Below are positions 16,844 to 24,928 of a stretch of 64,000 nucleotides of DNA, in pieces. The stretch is from Roseivivax marinus (GTDB lineage: Bacteria; Pseudomonadota; Alphaproteobacteria; Rhodobacterales; Rhodobacteraceae). The stretch covers positions 62,001-126,000 of the forward strand of contig NZ_FOAI01000006.1 of assembly GCF_900109705.1 (NCBI RefSeq). The letters are read 5' to 3'. How positions within the stretch are numbered: the first letter of the stretch is position 1; each line of letters opens with the position of its first letter. The position numbers were made by a program, and so were the translations under genes. Under the pieces are notes generated by a model, which saw only the letters and a list, made by a program, of their open reading frames with translations, was not told the DNA's origin and made no database searches.

Positions 16844-17302
16844 TCAGAGCGGCAGCGCCGTGGTCGACTTGATCTCTTCCATCGACAGCAACGCGGTGAC
16901 GTTGTGCACCTTCACCTCGGAAATCAGCGCCTGGTAAAAGGCATCGTAGGCCCGCGCGTTCTTTACCCGGACCTTGAGGATGTAGTCGATGTCGCCCGCG
17001 AGCCGGTGCGCCTCCTGCACTTCGGGTCGCTCGCGCAGGGCCTTGAGGAACCTTGCCTGCCAGTCGGCCTCGTGCTCGGAGGTGCGGATCAGGACGAAGA
17101 AACACGCCTCGAAGCCCAGCGCCTCGGCGTCGAGCTCGACCGTCTGCGCGCCGATCACTCCGGCCTCGCGCAGCTTGCGGATCCGGGTCCAGACCGGGGT
17201 CTTGGACGAGCCAACCGCCTTGGCGATGTCGTCGAGCGACTGGCTCGCATCGCGCTGGAGTTCGATGAGAATTTTCCGGTCGGTCTCGTCGATCCGTGCC
17301 AT
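16844..17302 (-). CDS. Lrp/AsnC family transcriptional regulator
   Basis: A 152-residue protein with an N-terminal winged HTH (DETDRKILIELQRDASQSLDDIAKAVGSSKTPVWTRIRKL broken here into its parts: DETDRKIL at 5-12, AVGSSKTPVWTRI at about 28-40) and a C-terminal RAM ligand domain (GDIDYILKVRVKN near residue 102). Lrp-type proteins assemble as dimers to octamers and respond to small molecules, often amino acids. It is divergent from cysG with 149 nt between, so control of the sulfur operon (perhaps by cysteine or a precursor) is a reasonable inference. Confidence 0.88.
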   Translation of the reverse strand: MARIDETDRKILIELQRDASQSLDDIAKAVGSSKTPVWTRIRKLREAGVIGAQTVELDAEALGFEACFFVLIRTSEHEADWQARFLKALRERPEVQEAHRLAGDIDYILKVRVKNARAYDAFYQALISEVKVHNVTALLSMEEIKSTTALPL

Positions 17303-17373
17303 GCGTTCCTCCTGAGGGCGCGCTGACGAACACCCTGTTCGCCTGTGCGCCCTCTATGGAACGCATGTCCTTG

Positions 17374-17397
17374 TTTCCGCAATGGGCTAGGCGGAAA
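17374..17397. promoter_or_regulatory. Inverted repeat in the regulator-cysG divergent region
   Basis: Perfect 7-bp arms TTTCCGC (17374-17380) and GCGGAAA (17391-17397) with a 10-bp spacer. It ends 15 bp before a TATATC hexamer (17412-17417) that could be the cysG -10 box. Candidate operator for the Lrp-type protein. Confidence 0.5.
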
Positions 17398-17451
17398 GCG
17401 GGACGAAATTCTATATCTCCGGGCAGAGCCAACTGCCTCGGAGGCGTCGCC

Positions 17452-18873
17452 ATGCAACACTTCCCGATCTTCGTCGCCCTTGCCGGACGGCGTGTCGTGC
17501 TGTCCGGTGGCGGCGACGCGGCGCTGGCCAAGCTGCGCCTGCTGATGAAGACCGAGGCGCACCTGACCGTGTTCGCGCCCTCGCCCGCGCCCGAGATCGT
17601 CGCATGGGCCGAGGCCGGGCGCCTGCGTCTCGTCGAGCGCGCGATGGAGCCGGGCGACGCGACCTGCGCGGTGCTGTTCTACGCGGCTGACGAGGACGCG
17701 AACGAGGATGCGCGCACCGTAGCCATCGCCCGTGCCGACGGCGCGCTGACGAACACCGTCGACAACCTTGGCGACAGCCAGTTCATCACCCCCGCCATCG
17801 TGGACCGCGACCCTGTGACCGTGGCGATCGGCACCGAGGGCGCCGCCCCGGTTCTGGCCCGTGCGATCAAGGCCGATCTCGAAGAGCGGCTGCCGGCCCG
17901 GCTTGGCCTGCTGGCCCGCGTGGGCAAGGCTTTCCGCAAGGCCGCCGATGCCCTGCCCTTCGGCCGTCCGCGCCGGGACTTCTGGTCCGACTATTACTTC
18001 GCCGACGGCCCGCGCGCCGTGGATGGCATCGAGGACGCCGACGCGGAGGACGCAGCGCGCGCCGCGCTCGACGGCCTGCTGTCCCGTCACCTCGCTGCCG
18101 AGGAGCGCCCGGGTCACGTGGCCTTCGTGGGTGCTGGCCCCGGCGACCCCGAGCTTCTGACGCTGAAGGCGCGCAAGCTGCTGGACGCAGCCGACGTGGT
18201 GATACACGACCGGCTCATCAGCCCCGAGATCCTCGAGCTCGCCCGCCGCGAGGCCGAGATGCTCGACGTGGGCAAGCAGGGCTTCGGCCCCTCCGCATCG
18301 CAGAGCGACATCAACGAGCTGATCGTGAAGCATGTCGAGGCCGGCGCGCAGGTGGTCCGCCTGAAGTCGGGCGATCCCACGGTGTTCGGCCGCCTCGACG
18401 AGGAAGTGGAAGCCGTTACCGCACGCAGCCTGTCCTATTCGGTCGTGCCCGGAATCACCGCCGCATCCGCCGCGGTCGCAACCATCGGCCAGAGCCTGAC
18501 CAAGCGCGAACGCAACGCCTCGGTCCGCCTCCTGACCGGCCACGACATGAAGGGCTTCGCCGACCACGACTGGGCCGCACTGGCGCGTCCGGGCGAGGTC
18601 GCCGCGATCTACATGGGCAAGAAGGCCGCCCGCTTCATCCAGGGCCGCCTGATGATGCATGGCGCTGCGCCCGACACGCCGGTCACGGTGGTCGAGAACG
18701 CCAGCCGCGCTGACCAGCGTGTGCTCGGCTCGACCCTCGCCACCCTGCCCGCCGACATCGCCGCCGCCGAGATGAACGGCCCGGCGCTCGTGCTTTACGG
18801 CCTCGCGCCGCGCGCGGCCGAAACCGCCCTGCCCTCGATCGACACCTCGTTCAAAGCCCAGGAGGCACTCTGA
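17452..18873 (+). CDS. cysG: Siroheme synthase, trifunctional type
   Basis: A 473-residue fusion. Residues about 1-200 form the precorrin-2 dehydrogenase/ferrochelatase part (VVLSGGGDAALAKLRLL nucleotide-binding region). Residues about 218-460 are uroporphyrinogen-III C-methyltransferase (VGAGPGDPELLTLKARKLL, HDRLIS, VVRLKSGDPTVFGR). It makes siroheme, the cofactor of the sulfite reductase two genes downstream. The ATG at 17452 follows GGAGG by 7 nt, and extended frames to 17296 lack homology. The stop and the next start share one base. Confidence 0.93.
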   Translation: MQHFPIFVALAGRRVVLSGGGDAALAKLRLLMKTEAHLTVFAPSPAPEIVAWAEAGRLRLVERAMEPGDATCAVLFYAADEDANEDARTVAIARADGALTNTVDNLGDSQFITPAIVDRDPVTVAIGTEGAAPVLARAIKADLEERLPARLGLLARVGKAFRKAADALPFGRPRRDFWSDYYFADGPRAVDGIEDADAEDAARAALDGLLSRHLAAEERPGHVAFVGAGPGDPELLTLKARKLLDAADVVIHDRLISPEILELARREAEMLDVGKQGFGPSASQSDINELIVKHVEAGAQVVRLKSGDPTVFGRLDEEVEAVTARSLSYSVVPGITAASAAVATIGQSLTKRERNASVRLLTGHDMKGFADHDWAALARPGEVAAIYMGKKAARFIQGRLMMHGAAPDTPVTVVENASRADQRVLGSTLATLPADIAAAEMNGPALVLYGLAPRAAETALPSIDTSFKAQEAL

Positions 18874-19169
18874 TGCCCCGCGAATTCACGCCCAAAGTCA
18901 TCACCGCAAACGCCCTCCTCGAGGGCGACGTCGTCTACCTCGACGCCAATGGAAACTGGGTGCGCGACCTGAAGCAGGCCGAGCTTCTCACCGACGAGGC
19001 CGACGCCCAGATCCGCCTGATCGACGCCGAGAAGCGCGCCGACGAGGTCGTGGGCGTCTACCTCGCCGACATGCAACCCGCCAATGACGGCCCCGAGCCC
19101 ACGCATTTCCGCGAGGACTTCCGCCGCACCGGTCCGTCCAACTACTTCCTCGGCAAGCAGGCCGGCTGA
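18873..19169 (+). CDS. DUF2849 protein in the sulfur operon
   Basis: A 98-residue soluble protein (REFTPKVITANALLEGDVVYL at the start, NYFLGKQ at the end), matching the DUF2849 family. It sits between siroheme synthase and sulfite reductase. This position is typical for alphaproteobacteria and suggests a role in siroheme delivery or reductase assembly, which is unproven. Start overlaps the cysG stop by 1 nt. Confidence 0.85.
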   Translation: MPREFTPKVITANALLEGDVVYLDANGNWVRDLKQAELLTDEADAQIRLIDAEKRADEVVGVYLADMQPANDGPEPTHFREDFRRTGPSNYFLGKQAG

Positions 19170-19198
19170 ACGGCCACCCCGGGCCAAGGAGAGATTTC

Positions 19199-20887
19199 AT
19201 GTATCGCTACGACGATTTCGACGCGGCCTTCGTGGCCGAGCGCAACCGCCAGTTCCGTGCGCAGGTCGAGCGCCGCATCGACGGCAGCCTGACCGAGGAC
19301 GAGTTCAAACCTCTGCGCCTGATGAACGGGCTCTACCTGCAGCTCCACGCCTACATGCTGCGGGTGGCGATCCCCTATGGTACGCTCCGCGGCGCGCAGA
19401 TGCGCCAGCTCGCCATGATCGCCGAGCGCTGGGACCAGGGCTACGGCCACTTCACCACGCGCCAGAACATCCAGTACAACTGGCCGAAGCTGCGCGACAT
19501 TCCCGACATCCTCGACGCGCTGGCCGAGGTCGAGATGCACGCCATCCAGACGTCGGGCAACACGATCCGGAACGTGACGGCAGACCACTTCGCCGGCGCC
19601 GCCGCCGATGAGGTCGCGGACCCGCGTCCCGTGGCCGAGCTGATCCGGCAGTGGTCCACCGACCACCCCGAGTTCCAGTTCATGCCGCGCAAGTTCAAGA
19701 TCGCCGTCACCGGCAGCCCGAACGACCGCGCCGTGACCGCCGCGCACGACATCGGCATCCGCATCGTGCGCAACGACGCGGGCGAGATCGGCTACCAGGT
19801 GCTGGTGGGCGGCGGCCTTGGTCGGACGCCGATGATCGGCAAGGTCATCAACGACTTCGTGCCGGGCGCGGACCTGCTGCCCTACCTCGAGGCCATCGTC
19901 TCGGTCTGGAACCTGCTGGGGCGTCGCGACAACAAGTACAAGTCGCGCATCAAGATCACCGTCCACGAGCATGGCATCGATGCGATCCGCGAGATGGTCG
20001 AGGCCCGCTTCGCCGAGGTGAAGCCCACCTTCTCCGGCGTCGACCAGGAGATGCTCTCCGCCATCGAGGCGCAGTTCGCCGCGCCCGAATTCCGCGGCGC
20101 CGGCACCGAGACGTATGACGCGGCTTACGACGCCGACCCGGTCTTCCGCGCCTGGGCCGACACCAACCTGACCGAGCACCGCGCGCCGGGCTACGCCATC
20201 GCGGAGATCAGCCTCAAGGCCCACGGGGCCACGCCGGGCGACGCCACCGCCGAGCAGATGCGCGTGATGGCCGACCTCGCCGAGCGCTTCGGCCACGACG
20301 AGCTGCGGATCAGCCACGAGCAGAACGTTGTGCTGCCGCACGTCCACAAGGACGACCTGCCGGAGGTGCACCGCATCCTGCGCGAGCATGGCCTCGCGAC
20401 CGCGAATATCGGCCTGATCTCGGACATCATCGCCTGCCCGGGCATGGATTACTGCGCGCTGGCGACGGCCCGCTCGATCCCGATCGCGCAAGAGATCGCG
20501 ACCCGCTTCGAAGAGCTTCAGACCGAGCACGAGATCGGCGACCTGAAGATCAAGATCTCGGGCTGCATCAACGCCTGCGGCCACCACCACGTGGGCCATA
20601 TCGGCATCCTCGGCCTCGACCGTGCCGGCGTGGAGAACTACCAGGTGACGCTCGGCGGCGATCACACCGAGACCGCGAGCCTCGGCGAGCGGACCGGCCC
20701 CGGCTTCTCGGCGGACGAGATCGTCGGCGCGGTCGAAACCGTGGTCGATACCTACCTCGCCGAACGCACCGACGAAAACGAACGCTTCCTCGAGACCTAC
20801 CGCCGCGTCGGCATGGCCCCGTTCAAGGCGGCGCTCTACCCGGCCAAGGACAAGGCCGAGAAGAAGGAACGGGCCAATGCGGCATGA
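19199..20887 (+). CDS. cysI: Assimilatory sulfite/nitrite reductase hemoprotein
   Basis: A 562-residue siroheme/[4Fe-4S] reductase with two ferredoxin-like half domains and the cluster cysteines in ACPGMDYCALA and KISGCINACGHHH (C-x5-C and C-x3-C). An N-terminal FTTRQNIQYNW stretch matches siroheme contacts. It reduces sulfite to sulfide with six electrons, most likely from ferredoxin (no cysJ flavoprotein is present; an fpr gene follows the operon). A nitrite role is possible on sequence alone, but siroheme, cysH and DUF934 neighbours favour sulfite. It overlaps cysH by 11 nt. Confidence 0.93.
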   Translation: MYRYDDFDAAFVAERNRQFRAQVERRIDGSLTEDEFKPLRLMNGLYLQLHAYMLRVAIPYGTLRGAQMRQLAMIAERWDQGYGHFTTRQNIQYNWPKLRDIPDILDALAEVEMHAIQTSGNTIRNVTADHFAGAAADEVADPRPVAELIRQWSTDHPEFQFMPRKFKIAVTGSPNDRAVTAAHDIGIRIVRNDAGEIGYQVLVGGGLGRTPMIGKVINDFVPGADLLPYLEAIVSVWNLLGRRDNKYKSRIKITVHEHGIDAIREMVEARFAEVKPTFSGVDQEMLSAIEAQFAAPEFRGAGTETYDAAYDADPVFRAWADTNLTEHRAPGYAIAEISLKAHGATPGDATAEQMRVMADLAERFGHDELRISHEQNVVLPHVHKDDLPEVHRILREHGLATANIGLISDIIACPGMDYCALATARSIPIAQEIATRFEELQTEHEIGDLKIKISGCINACGHHHVGHIGILGLDRAGVENYQVTLGGDHTETASLGERTGPGFSADEIVGAVETVVDTYLAERTDENERFLETYRRVGMAPFKAALYPAKDKAEKKERANAA

Positions 20888-21659
20888 AACCGTCATCGAG
20901 GAAAGCGCCCGCGCGACGTCGCCGCCGGACCTTGACGCCCTGCGCGAGCGTGTCGCGGCGCTGAACGCCCGCTACCGCCACCACGGTGCCACGGACGTGC
21001 TGCGCGGCGCGCTGAACGACCCCGAGGCCGGCGACATCGCCATGGTGTCGAGTTTTGGCGCGGAGTCGGTGGCGCTGCTGCACCTGGTGGCCGTGGCCGA
21101 CCGTTCGACCCCGGTGCTGTTCATCGACACGCGCCTGTTGTTCGAGGAGACGCTGACCTACCAGCAGGAGGTCGCCCAGCGCCTCGGCCTGCGCGATGTG
21201 CGTGTGCTGCGCACCGATGCCGAGCTTCTGGCCGAGCGCGATCCCTACGGCGCGCTTCGGTTCTCGGACACCGATGCATGCTGCCACCTGCGCAAGACGG
21301 TGCCGCTGGAGCGTGCGCTCGACGGCTTCGACGGCTGGATTACCGGGCGCAAGCGCTATCAGAGTGCCGGCCGGGCCGATCTCGACTTCTTCGAACTGGA
21401 AGAGGCGACGGGCCGGATCAAGGTCAACCCGCTGGTCCACTGGCAGCCCGACGACGTGCGCGCCTACATGGACGAGAACCGCTTGCCCCGGCATCCGCTG
21501 GTGTCGCAGGGGTATCCCTCGATCGGCTGCTGGCCGTGCACCTCGCGCGTGGCAGACGGCGAGGACCCGCGCGCCGGCCGGTGGCGCGGCGAGGACAAGG
21601 ACGAATGCGGCATCCACTTCGTGAACGGCCGCGCGATCAGGCAAGGAGACGACACATGA
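20877..21659 (+). CDS. cysH: Adenylyl-sulfate (APS) reductase, Fe-S type
   Basis: A 260-residue PAPS/APS reductase. The cysteine pairs DACCHLRK (near residue 137) and IGCWPCTSRV (near 219) bind a [4Fe-4S] cluster and mark the APS-using kind rather than the enteric PAPS enzyme. The C-terminal ECGIH cysteine is the catalytic one. The P-loop-like VSSFGAESVALL binds substrate. The reaction turns APS into sulfite for the reductase encoded just before. ATG overlaps the cysI end by 11 nt, and the stop overlaps the DUF934 start (ATGA). Confidence 0.93.
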   Translation: MRHETVIEESARATSPPDLDALRERVAALNARYRHHGATDVLRGALNDPEAGDIAMVSSFGAESVALLHLVAVADRSTPVLFIDTRLLFEETLTYQQEVAQRLGLRDVRVLRTDAELLAERDPYGALRFSDTDACCHLRKTVPLERALDGFDGWITGRKRYQSAGRADLDFFELEEATGRIKVNPLVHWQPDDVRAYMDENRLPRHPLVSQGYPSIGCWPCTSRVADGEDPRAGRWRGEDKDECGIHFVNGRAIRQGDDT

Positions 21660-22066
21660 GCGTGATCGTGACCGACGCGGGCTTCGGCCCGGACGACTGG
21701 ACCGGCGACTTCGCCTCCCTGGACGAGGTTCGCGAGGATGGCGGCCGCGCCGTGGACCTGCCCTCCGACACCGATCCCGCGGCGCTCGACACCCTTCCCG
21801 AGGGTGTCGAGATCGTTCGCGTGGCCTTCCCGTCCTCGGCCGACGGCCGCGGCTTCAGCCTCGCGCGGCTTCTGCGCCTGCGCGGCTATTCCGGCCGCTT
21901 GCGCGCTGCCGGGCACGTCATCGCCGACCAGTACGCCATGGCGCGCCGCTGCGGCTTCGACGAGATCGAGATCGACGACGCACTCGCCGCCCGCCAGCCC
22001 GAGGACCAATGGCGCTTCCGCGCCGACTGGCGCGCCCACGACTACCAGTCGCGCCTGCGCGGCTGA
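21656..22066 (+). CDS. DUF934 protein, sulfur operon
   Basis: A 136-residue protein with the DUF934 core (AFPSSADGRGFSLARLLR near residue 58, DQYAMARRCGFDEIEI near 90). DUF934 genes travel with assimilatory sulfate reduction genes, and a few fused forms exist, so an accessory role in sulfite reduction is inferred. Start overlaps the cysH stop by 4 nt. Confidence 0.88.
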   Translation: MSVIVTDAGFGPDDWTGDFASLDEVREDGGRAVDLPSDTDPAALDTLPEGVEIVRVAFPSSADGRGFSLARLLRLRGYSGRLRAAGHVIADQYAMARRCGFDEIEIDDALAARQPEDQWRFRADWRAHDYQSRLRG

Positions 22067-22142
22067 GCGTCGCGCCTTCCCGAAACCCGTTTGCACCCCG
22101 CCGGAAAGCATCGCACTTTCGCGCCCGACGAAGGACCCGAGT

Positions 22143-22991
22143 ATGACAGAGCAACGCCCCGTGACCGACGCCCAGGCCAAACCGGTAAAGACACTGCCCG
22201 ACGCCCAGACCGTGACCTCCGTCACCCACTGGACGGACAAGCTGTTCTCGTTCCGCGTGACCCGTCCGGCGTCCATGCGCTTCCGCTCGGGCGAGTTCGT
22301 GATGATCGGCCTGATGGGCGAGCCGGATCCCAAGACCGGCAAGCAGAAGCCGCTATTGCGCGCCTATTCCATCGCCTCGCCGTCCTGGGATGACGAGCTG
22401 GAATTCTACTCGATCAAGGTTCAGGACGGCCCGCTGACCTCGCGCCTCCAGCACATCGAGGAAGGCGACGAGATCATCCTGCGGCCGAAGCCCGTGGGCA
22501 CGCTGGTCCATGACGCGCTGCTGCCGGGCAAGCGGCTGTGGCTGTTCGCCACCGGCACCGGGATCGCCCCCTTCGCCTCGCTGCTGCGCGACCCGCAGAC
22601 CTACGAGGATTACGACGAGATCGTCCTCACCCACACCTGCCGCGAGGTGGGCGAGCTGGCTTACGGCGCCGAGCTGATCAAGTCGATCCCGGAGGACGAG
22701 CTGCTGGTCGAGCTTCTGGGCGCCGACAACCTCAAGAAGCTGCGCTACTACCCGACCACCACGCGCGAGGAGAGCCCCAAGATGGGCCGGATCACCGACC
22801 TGATGCGCTCGGGGCAGGTGTTCGAGGACTTGGGCGTGCCGCAGCTTTCGCCCGAGACGGACCGTGCGATGGTTTGCGGAAACCTCGCCTTCAACCTCGA
22901 GATCAAGGAGCTGCTGGAAGGCTACGGGCTCGAGGAAGGCGCGAACTCCGACCCCAAGCATTACGTGGTCGAAAAGGCGTTCCTGGACTGA
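22143..22991 (+). CDS. fpr: Ferredoxin--NADP reductase
   Basis: A 282-residue FAD enzyme: FAD-binding RAYSIASP near residue 77, the NADP-binding GTGIAPFASLLRDP near 126, and the C-terminal HYVVEKAFLD typical of bacterial subclass I Fpr. It passes electrons between NADPH and ferredoxin. Its location after the sulfite reductase operon suggests it supplies that enzyme. The ribosome site is GAAGGA. The gene runs directly to the remnant membrane gene on the other strand. Confidence 0.93.
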   Translation: MTEQRPVTDAQAKPVKTLPDAQTVTSVTHWTDKLFSFRVTRPASMRFRSGEFVMIGLMGEPDPKTGKQKPLLRAYSIASPSWDDELEFYSIKVQDGPLTSRLQHIEEGDEIILRPKPVGTLVHDALLPGKRLWLFATGTGIAPFASLLRDPQTYEDYDEIVLTHTCREVGELAYGAELIKSIPEDELLVELLGADNLKKLRYYPTTTREESPKMGRITDLMRSGQVFEDLGVPQLSPETDRAMVCGNLAFNLEIKELLEGYGLEEGANSDPKHYVVEKAFLD

Positions 22992-23612
22992 TCCGATCCT
23001 GCCGCGCGGCATCCGGGCGCGCAGGGCCAACGCCCCGAAAAGCGCGGCCAGCGTGACGGTCTCCAGTTCCGACATCTGGCGGAAGACTGCGATCGAGTAG
23101 ACCGACCACTGGTCGAAGGAATGCGCCAGCATGATCGCGCATCCGGCCGAAACCCCGAGAAATCCGATCGTCTCGAGGGGCTTAACGAGCCGCCGGGGCC
23201 CGTGCATCAGCAGAACGTTGCACCCGGCCAGAAGGATCAGCGCACCGGCTGTCACCGCGGACATCCCGTCGTAGTCTCGCATACGGTCCACGAAGAGCGT
23301 GTCGATCAGCATCGGATCGCCTGCAGCATGCTGGATCATGGCTTCGACGGAAAGAACCGCCGTCGTGGCGAGGAGCGTCACCGCGACCAGCCGCCACGAT
23401 GCAATCCGGCTGAGCAGGATCGCGACGCAGATCAGCGTGAGGCAGACCGCGCTCGACGGTACCAGGGCGGGATGGGTGATTTTGACACGGACAATCCCGT
23501 CGGCCCCGCCGGCCCACCCGAAAATCAACTCGCTCAGGCACAGCACCGCGCCGAAGGCCGCGATCAGGACCACAGGGTCAGCCTTATGCCGGGGGGAAAG
23601 AAGTGTTCTCAT
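22992..23612 (-). pseudogene. N-terminal membrane-sensor fragment, 3' end lost
   Basis: An ATG at 23612 with a GGAGA ribosome site opens a frame coding six hydrophobic helices (about residues 15-35, 48-68, 75-93, 113-131, 142-160 and 175-193), like the membrane sensor module of signalling proteins. The frame carries no output domain before it meets the fpr stop, and then continues without stop as a mere antisense frame through fpr to 22353. I read this as a gene whose C-terminal part was deleted. The sensor type cannot be named. A genuine long antisense overlap is less likely. Confidence 0.5.
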
Positions 23613-23639
23613 GTGCGGGATCTCCGTCGTGCCAGCCGA

Positions 23640-23740
23640 CGTTACGGGACCCGAATATGTAGACAAACTAAAAACCTGCACGTTTTATTTATTTTATCGC
23701 ACAATTATTAAAAAACTGGTTGGTTCACCCGTGACACTTG
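23640..23740. other. AT-rich patch upstream of the truncated gene
   Basis: This stretch holds TTTTATTTATTTTATCGC and ATTATTAAAAAAC, far below the GC of the rest of the window. It may contain promoter elements for the truncated gene or mark a junction of past transfer or deletion. Confidence 0.45.
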
Positions 23741-23764
23741 CTGAACCGCGTTGGACATCGACCG

Positions 23765-24154
23765 TCAGAGCGCGGGCAACGGCGGCAATCCCAGCGCCGC
23801 GCGCAGGCGTTCGAGGTAGACCGCGCGCTCGTCGGCGGGCGATTCCATATCCGGCCGGTCCGCGCGCAGCGCGACGCGGTCGGCCGAACTCAGACCGGAC
23901 GTGGCGATGAGGCGATCGACCGCCTCGGGGTCGTAGCCGCTCACTGTCAGTGCCGAGAGCGGCGGCGCGGGCCGCGCCGGGACTGCGCCGTCCCGCGCGC
24001 TCTCGCGGCCGGCGTCGACGGCCCCCTCGATGGCGTCCCGCGTGACATCCCGGGACGCTTCGTCAGCGGGCTCGGTGGTCTCTGCCGCACCCGGCAGCGC
24101 GGCCAGCAACCAGCCCGCGCAGACAAGCGTCGCGATCCGTCCGTGTCGTTTCAT
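23765..24154 (-). CDS. Small exported hypothetical protein
   Basis: A 129-residue protein with a signal peptide (basic MKRHGR, hydrophobic ATLVCAGWLLAALPGAAA region, cleavage near residue 24). The mature part is acidic and Ala/Arg-rich, with a helical C-terminal segment (DERAVYLERLRAALGLPPLPAL). No known domain is recognised. It is divergent from infC and has a GGAG ribosome site. Confidence 0.6.
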   Translation of the reverse strand: MKRHGRIATLVCAGWLLAALPGAAETTEPADEASRDVTRDAIEGAVDAGRESARDGAVPARPAPPLSALTVSGYDPEAVDRLIATSGLSSADRVALRADRPDMESPADERAVYLERLRAALGLPPLPAL

Positions 24155-24284
24155 CGAGGTCTCCTCCGAGGCGCGCCCCGCGGGGGCAGACAGGCCCCAT
24201 GACCACGGCTTTGGCGCTTGAAATCAAGGCTTCTCACGTCTATTTTGCGCTCCTGACAGAAAAAATCACGATAGGAGCTGTGCC

Positions 24285-24830
24285 ATAGCCCGCAGACCCC
24301 ACAACGCGCCCCCAACGCGCGACACCGGCCCCCGCGTCAACGATCGAATCCGGGTTGCAGAAATCCGTCTCATCGGCGCCGAAGGCGAGAATATCGGCGT
24401 AGTCGCGCCTTCGCGCGGCATGGAACTGGCCGAGGCCGCGGGCCTCGACCTCGTCGAGATCTCCCCGAACGCGACGCCGCCGGTCTGCAAGATCATGGAC
24501 TTCGGCAAGTTCAAGTATGAACAGCAGAAGCGCGAAGCCGAAGCCCGCAAGAAGCAGAAGACCATCGAGGTCAAGGAAGTCAAGTTCCGGCCCAACACCG
24601 ACAGCCACGACTACGAAGTGAAGATGAAGAACGTGGTCAAGTTCCTCGAGAAGGGGGACAAGGTGAAGGTGACGCTCCGCTTCCGCGGACGCGAGATGGC
24701 GCACCAGAACCTTGGCCGCAACCTGCTCGAGCGCGTGGCGGACGACGTCAAGGAAATCGGCAAGGTCGAGAACATGCCGAAGATGGAAGGTCGCCAGATG
24801 GTCATGATGATCGGGCCGACGACCAAGTGA
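24285..24830 (+). CDS. infC: Translation initiation factor IF-3 with an ATA start codon
   Basis: A 181-residue factor that binds the 30S subunit and rejects wrong start codons. The conserved [21 protein letters not shown]-domain and the C-terminal domain ([25 protein letters not shown]) are complete. The frame has no ATG before 24420, which would remove the N-terminal 45 residues. The ATA at 24285, 8 nt after GGAG, gives the expected opening ARRPHNAPP. Rare start codons in infC are known to let IF-3 limit its own synthesis (AUU in Escherichia coli). A terminator follows. Confidence 0.93.
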   Translation: MARRPHNAPPTRDTGPRVNDRIRVAEIRLIGAEGENIGVVAPSRGMELAEAAGLDLVEISPNATPPVCKIMDFGKFKYEQQKREAEARKKQKTIEVKEVKFRPNTDSHDYEVKMKNVVKFLEKGDKVKVTLRFRGREMAHQNLGRNLLERVADDVKEIGKVENMPKMEGRQMVMMIGPTTK

Positions 24831-24875
24831 CGGGGGACGCCCGGCGGGGTGTCGGGACCGTGCACGAGACGACGA

Positions 24876-24898
24876 AGGGCGCCGCGGGCGCCCTTTTT
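24876..24898 (+). terminator. Rho-independent terminator of infC
   Basis: Stem AGGGCGCC (24876-24883) with GGCGCCCT (24887-24894), GCG loop, run of five T. Confidence 0.85.
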
Positions 24899-24928
24899 CG
24901 TGCCGGGATGCGCTGATGGCCGCGTGCC

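Noticed and set aside
16525-16937. Small plus-strand genes between dctB and the Lrp-type gene
   Set aside because: Several overlapping frames, none with a ribosome site or recognisable product.
22353-23681. A full 442-codon membrane protein gene on the minus strand
   Set aside because: Everything after about 22992 is antisense to fpr and reads as low-quality His/Arg/Leu sequence; only the first part looks real.
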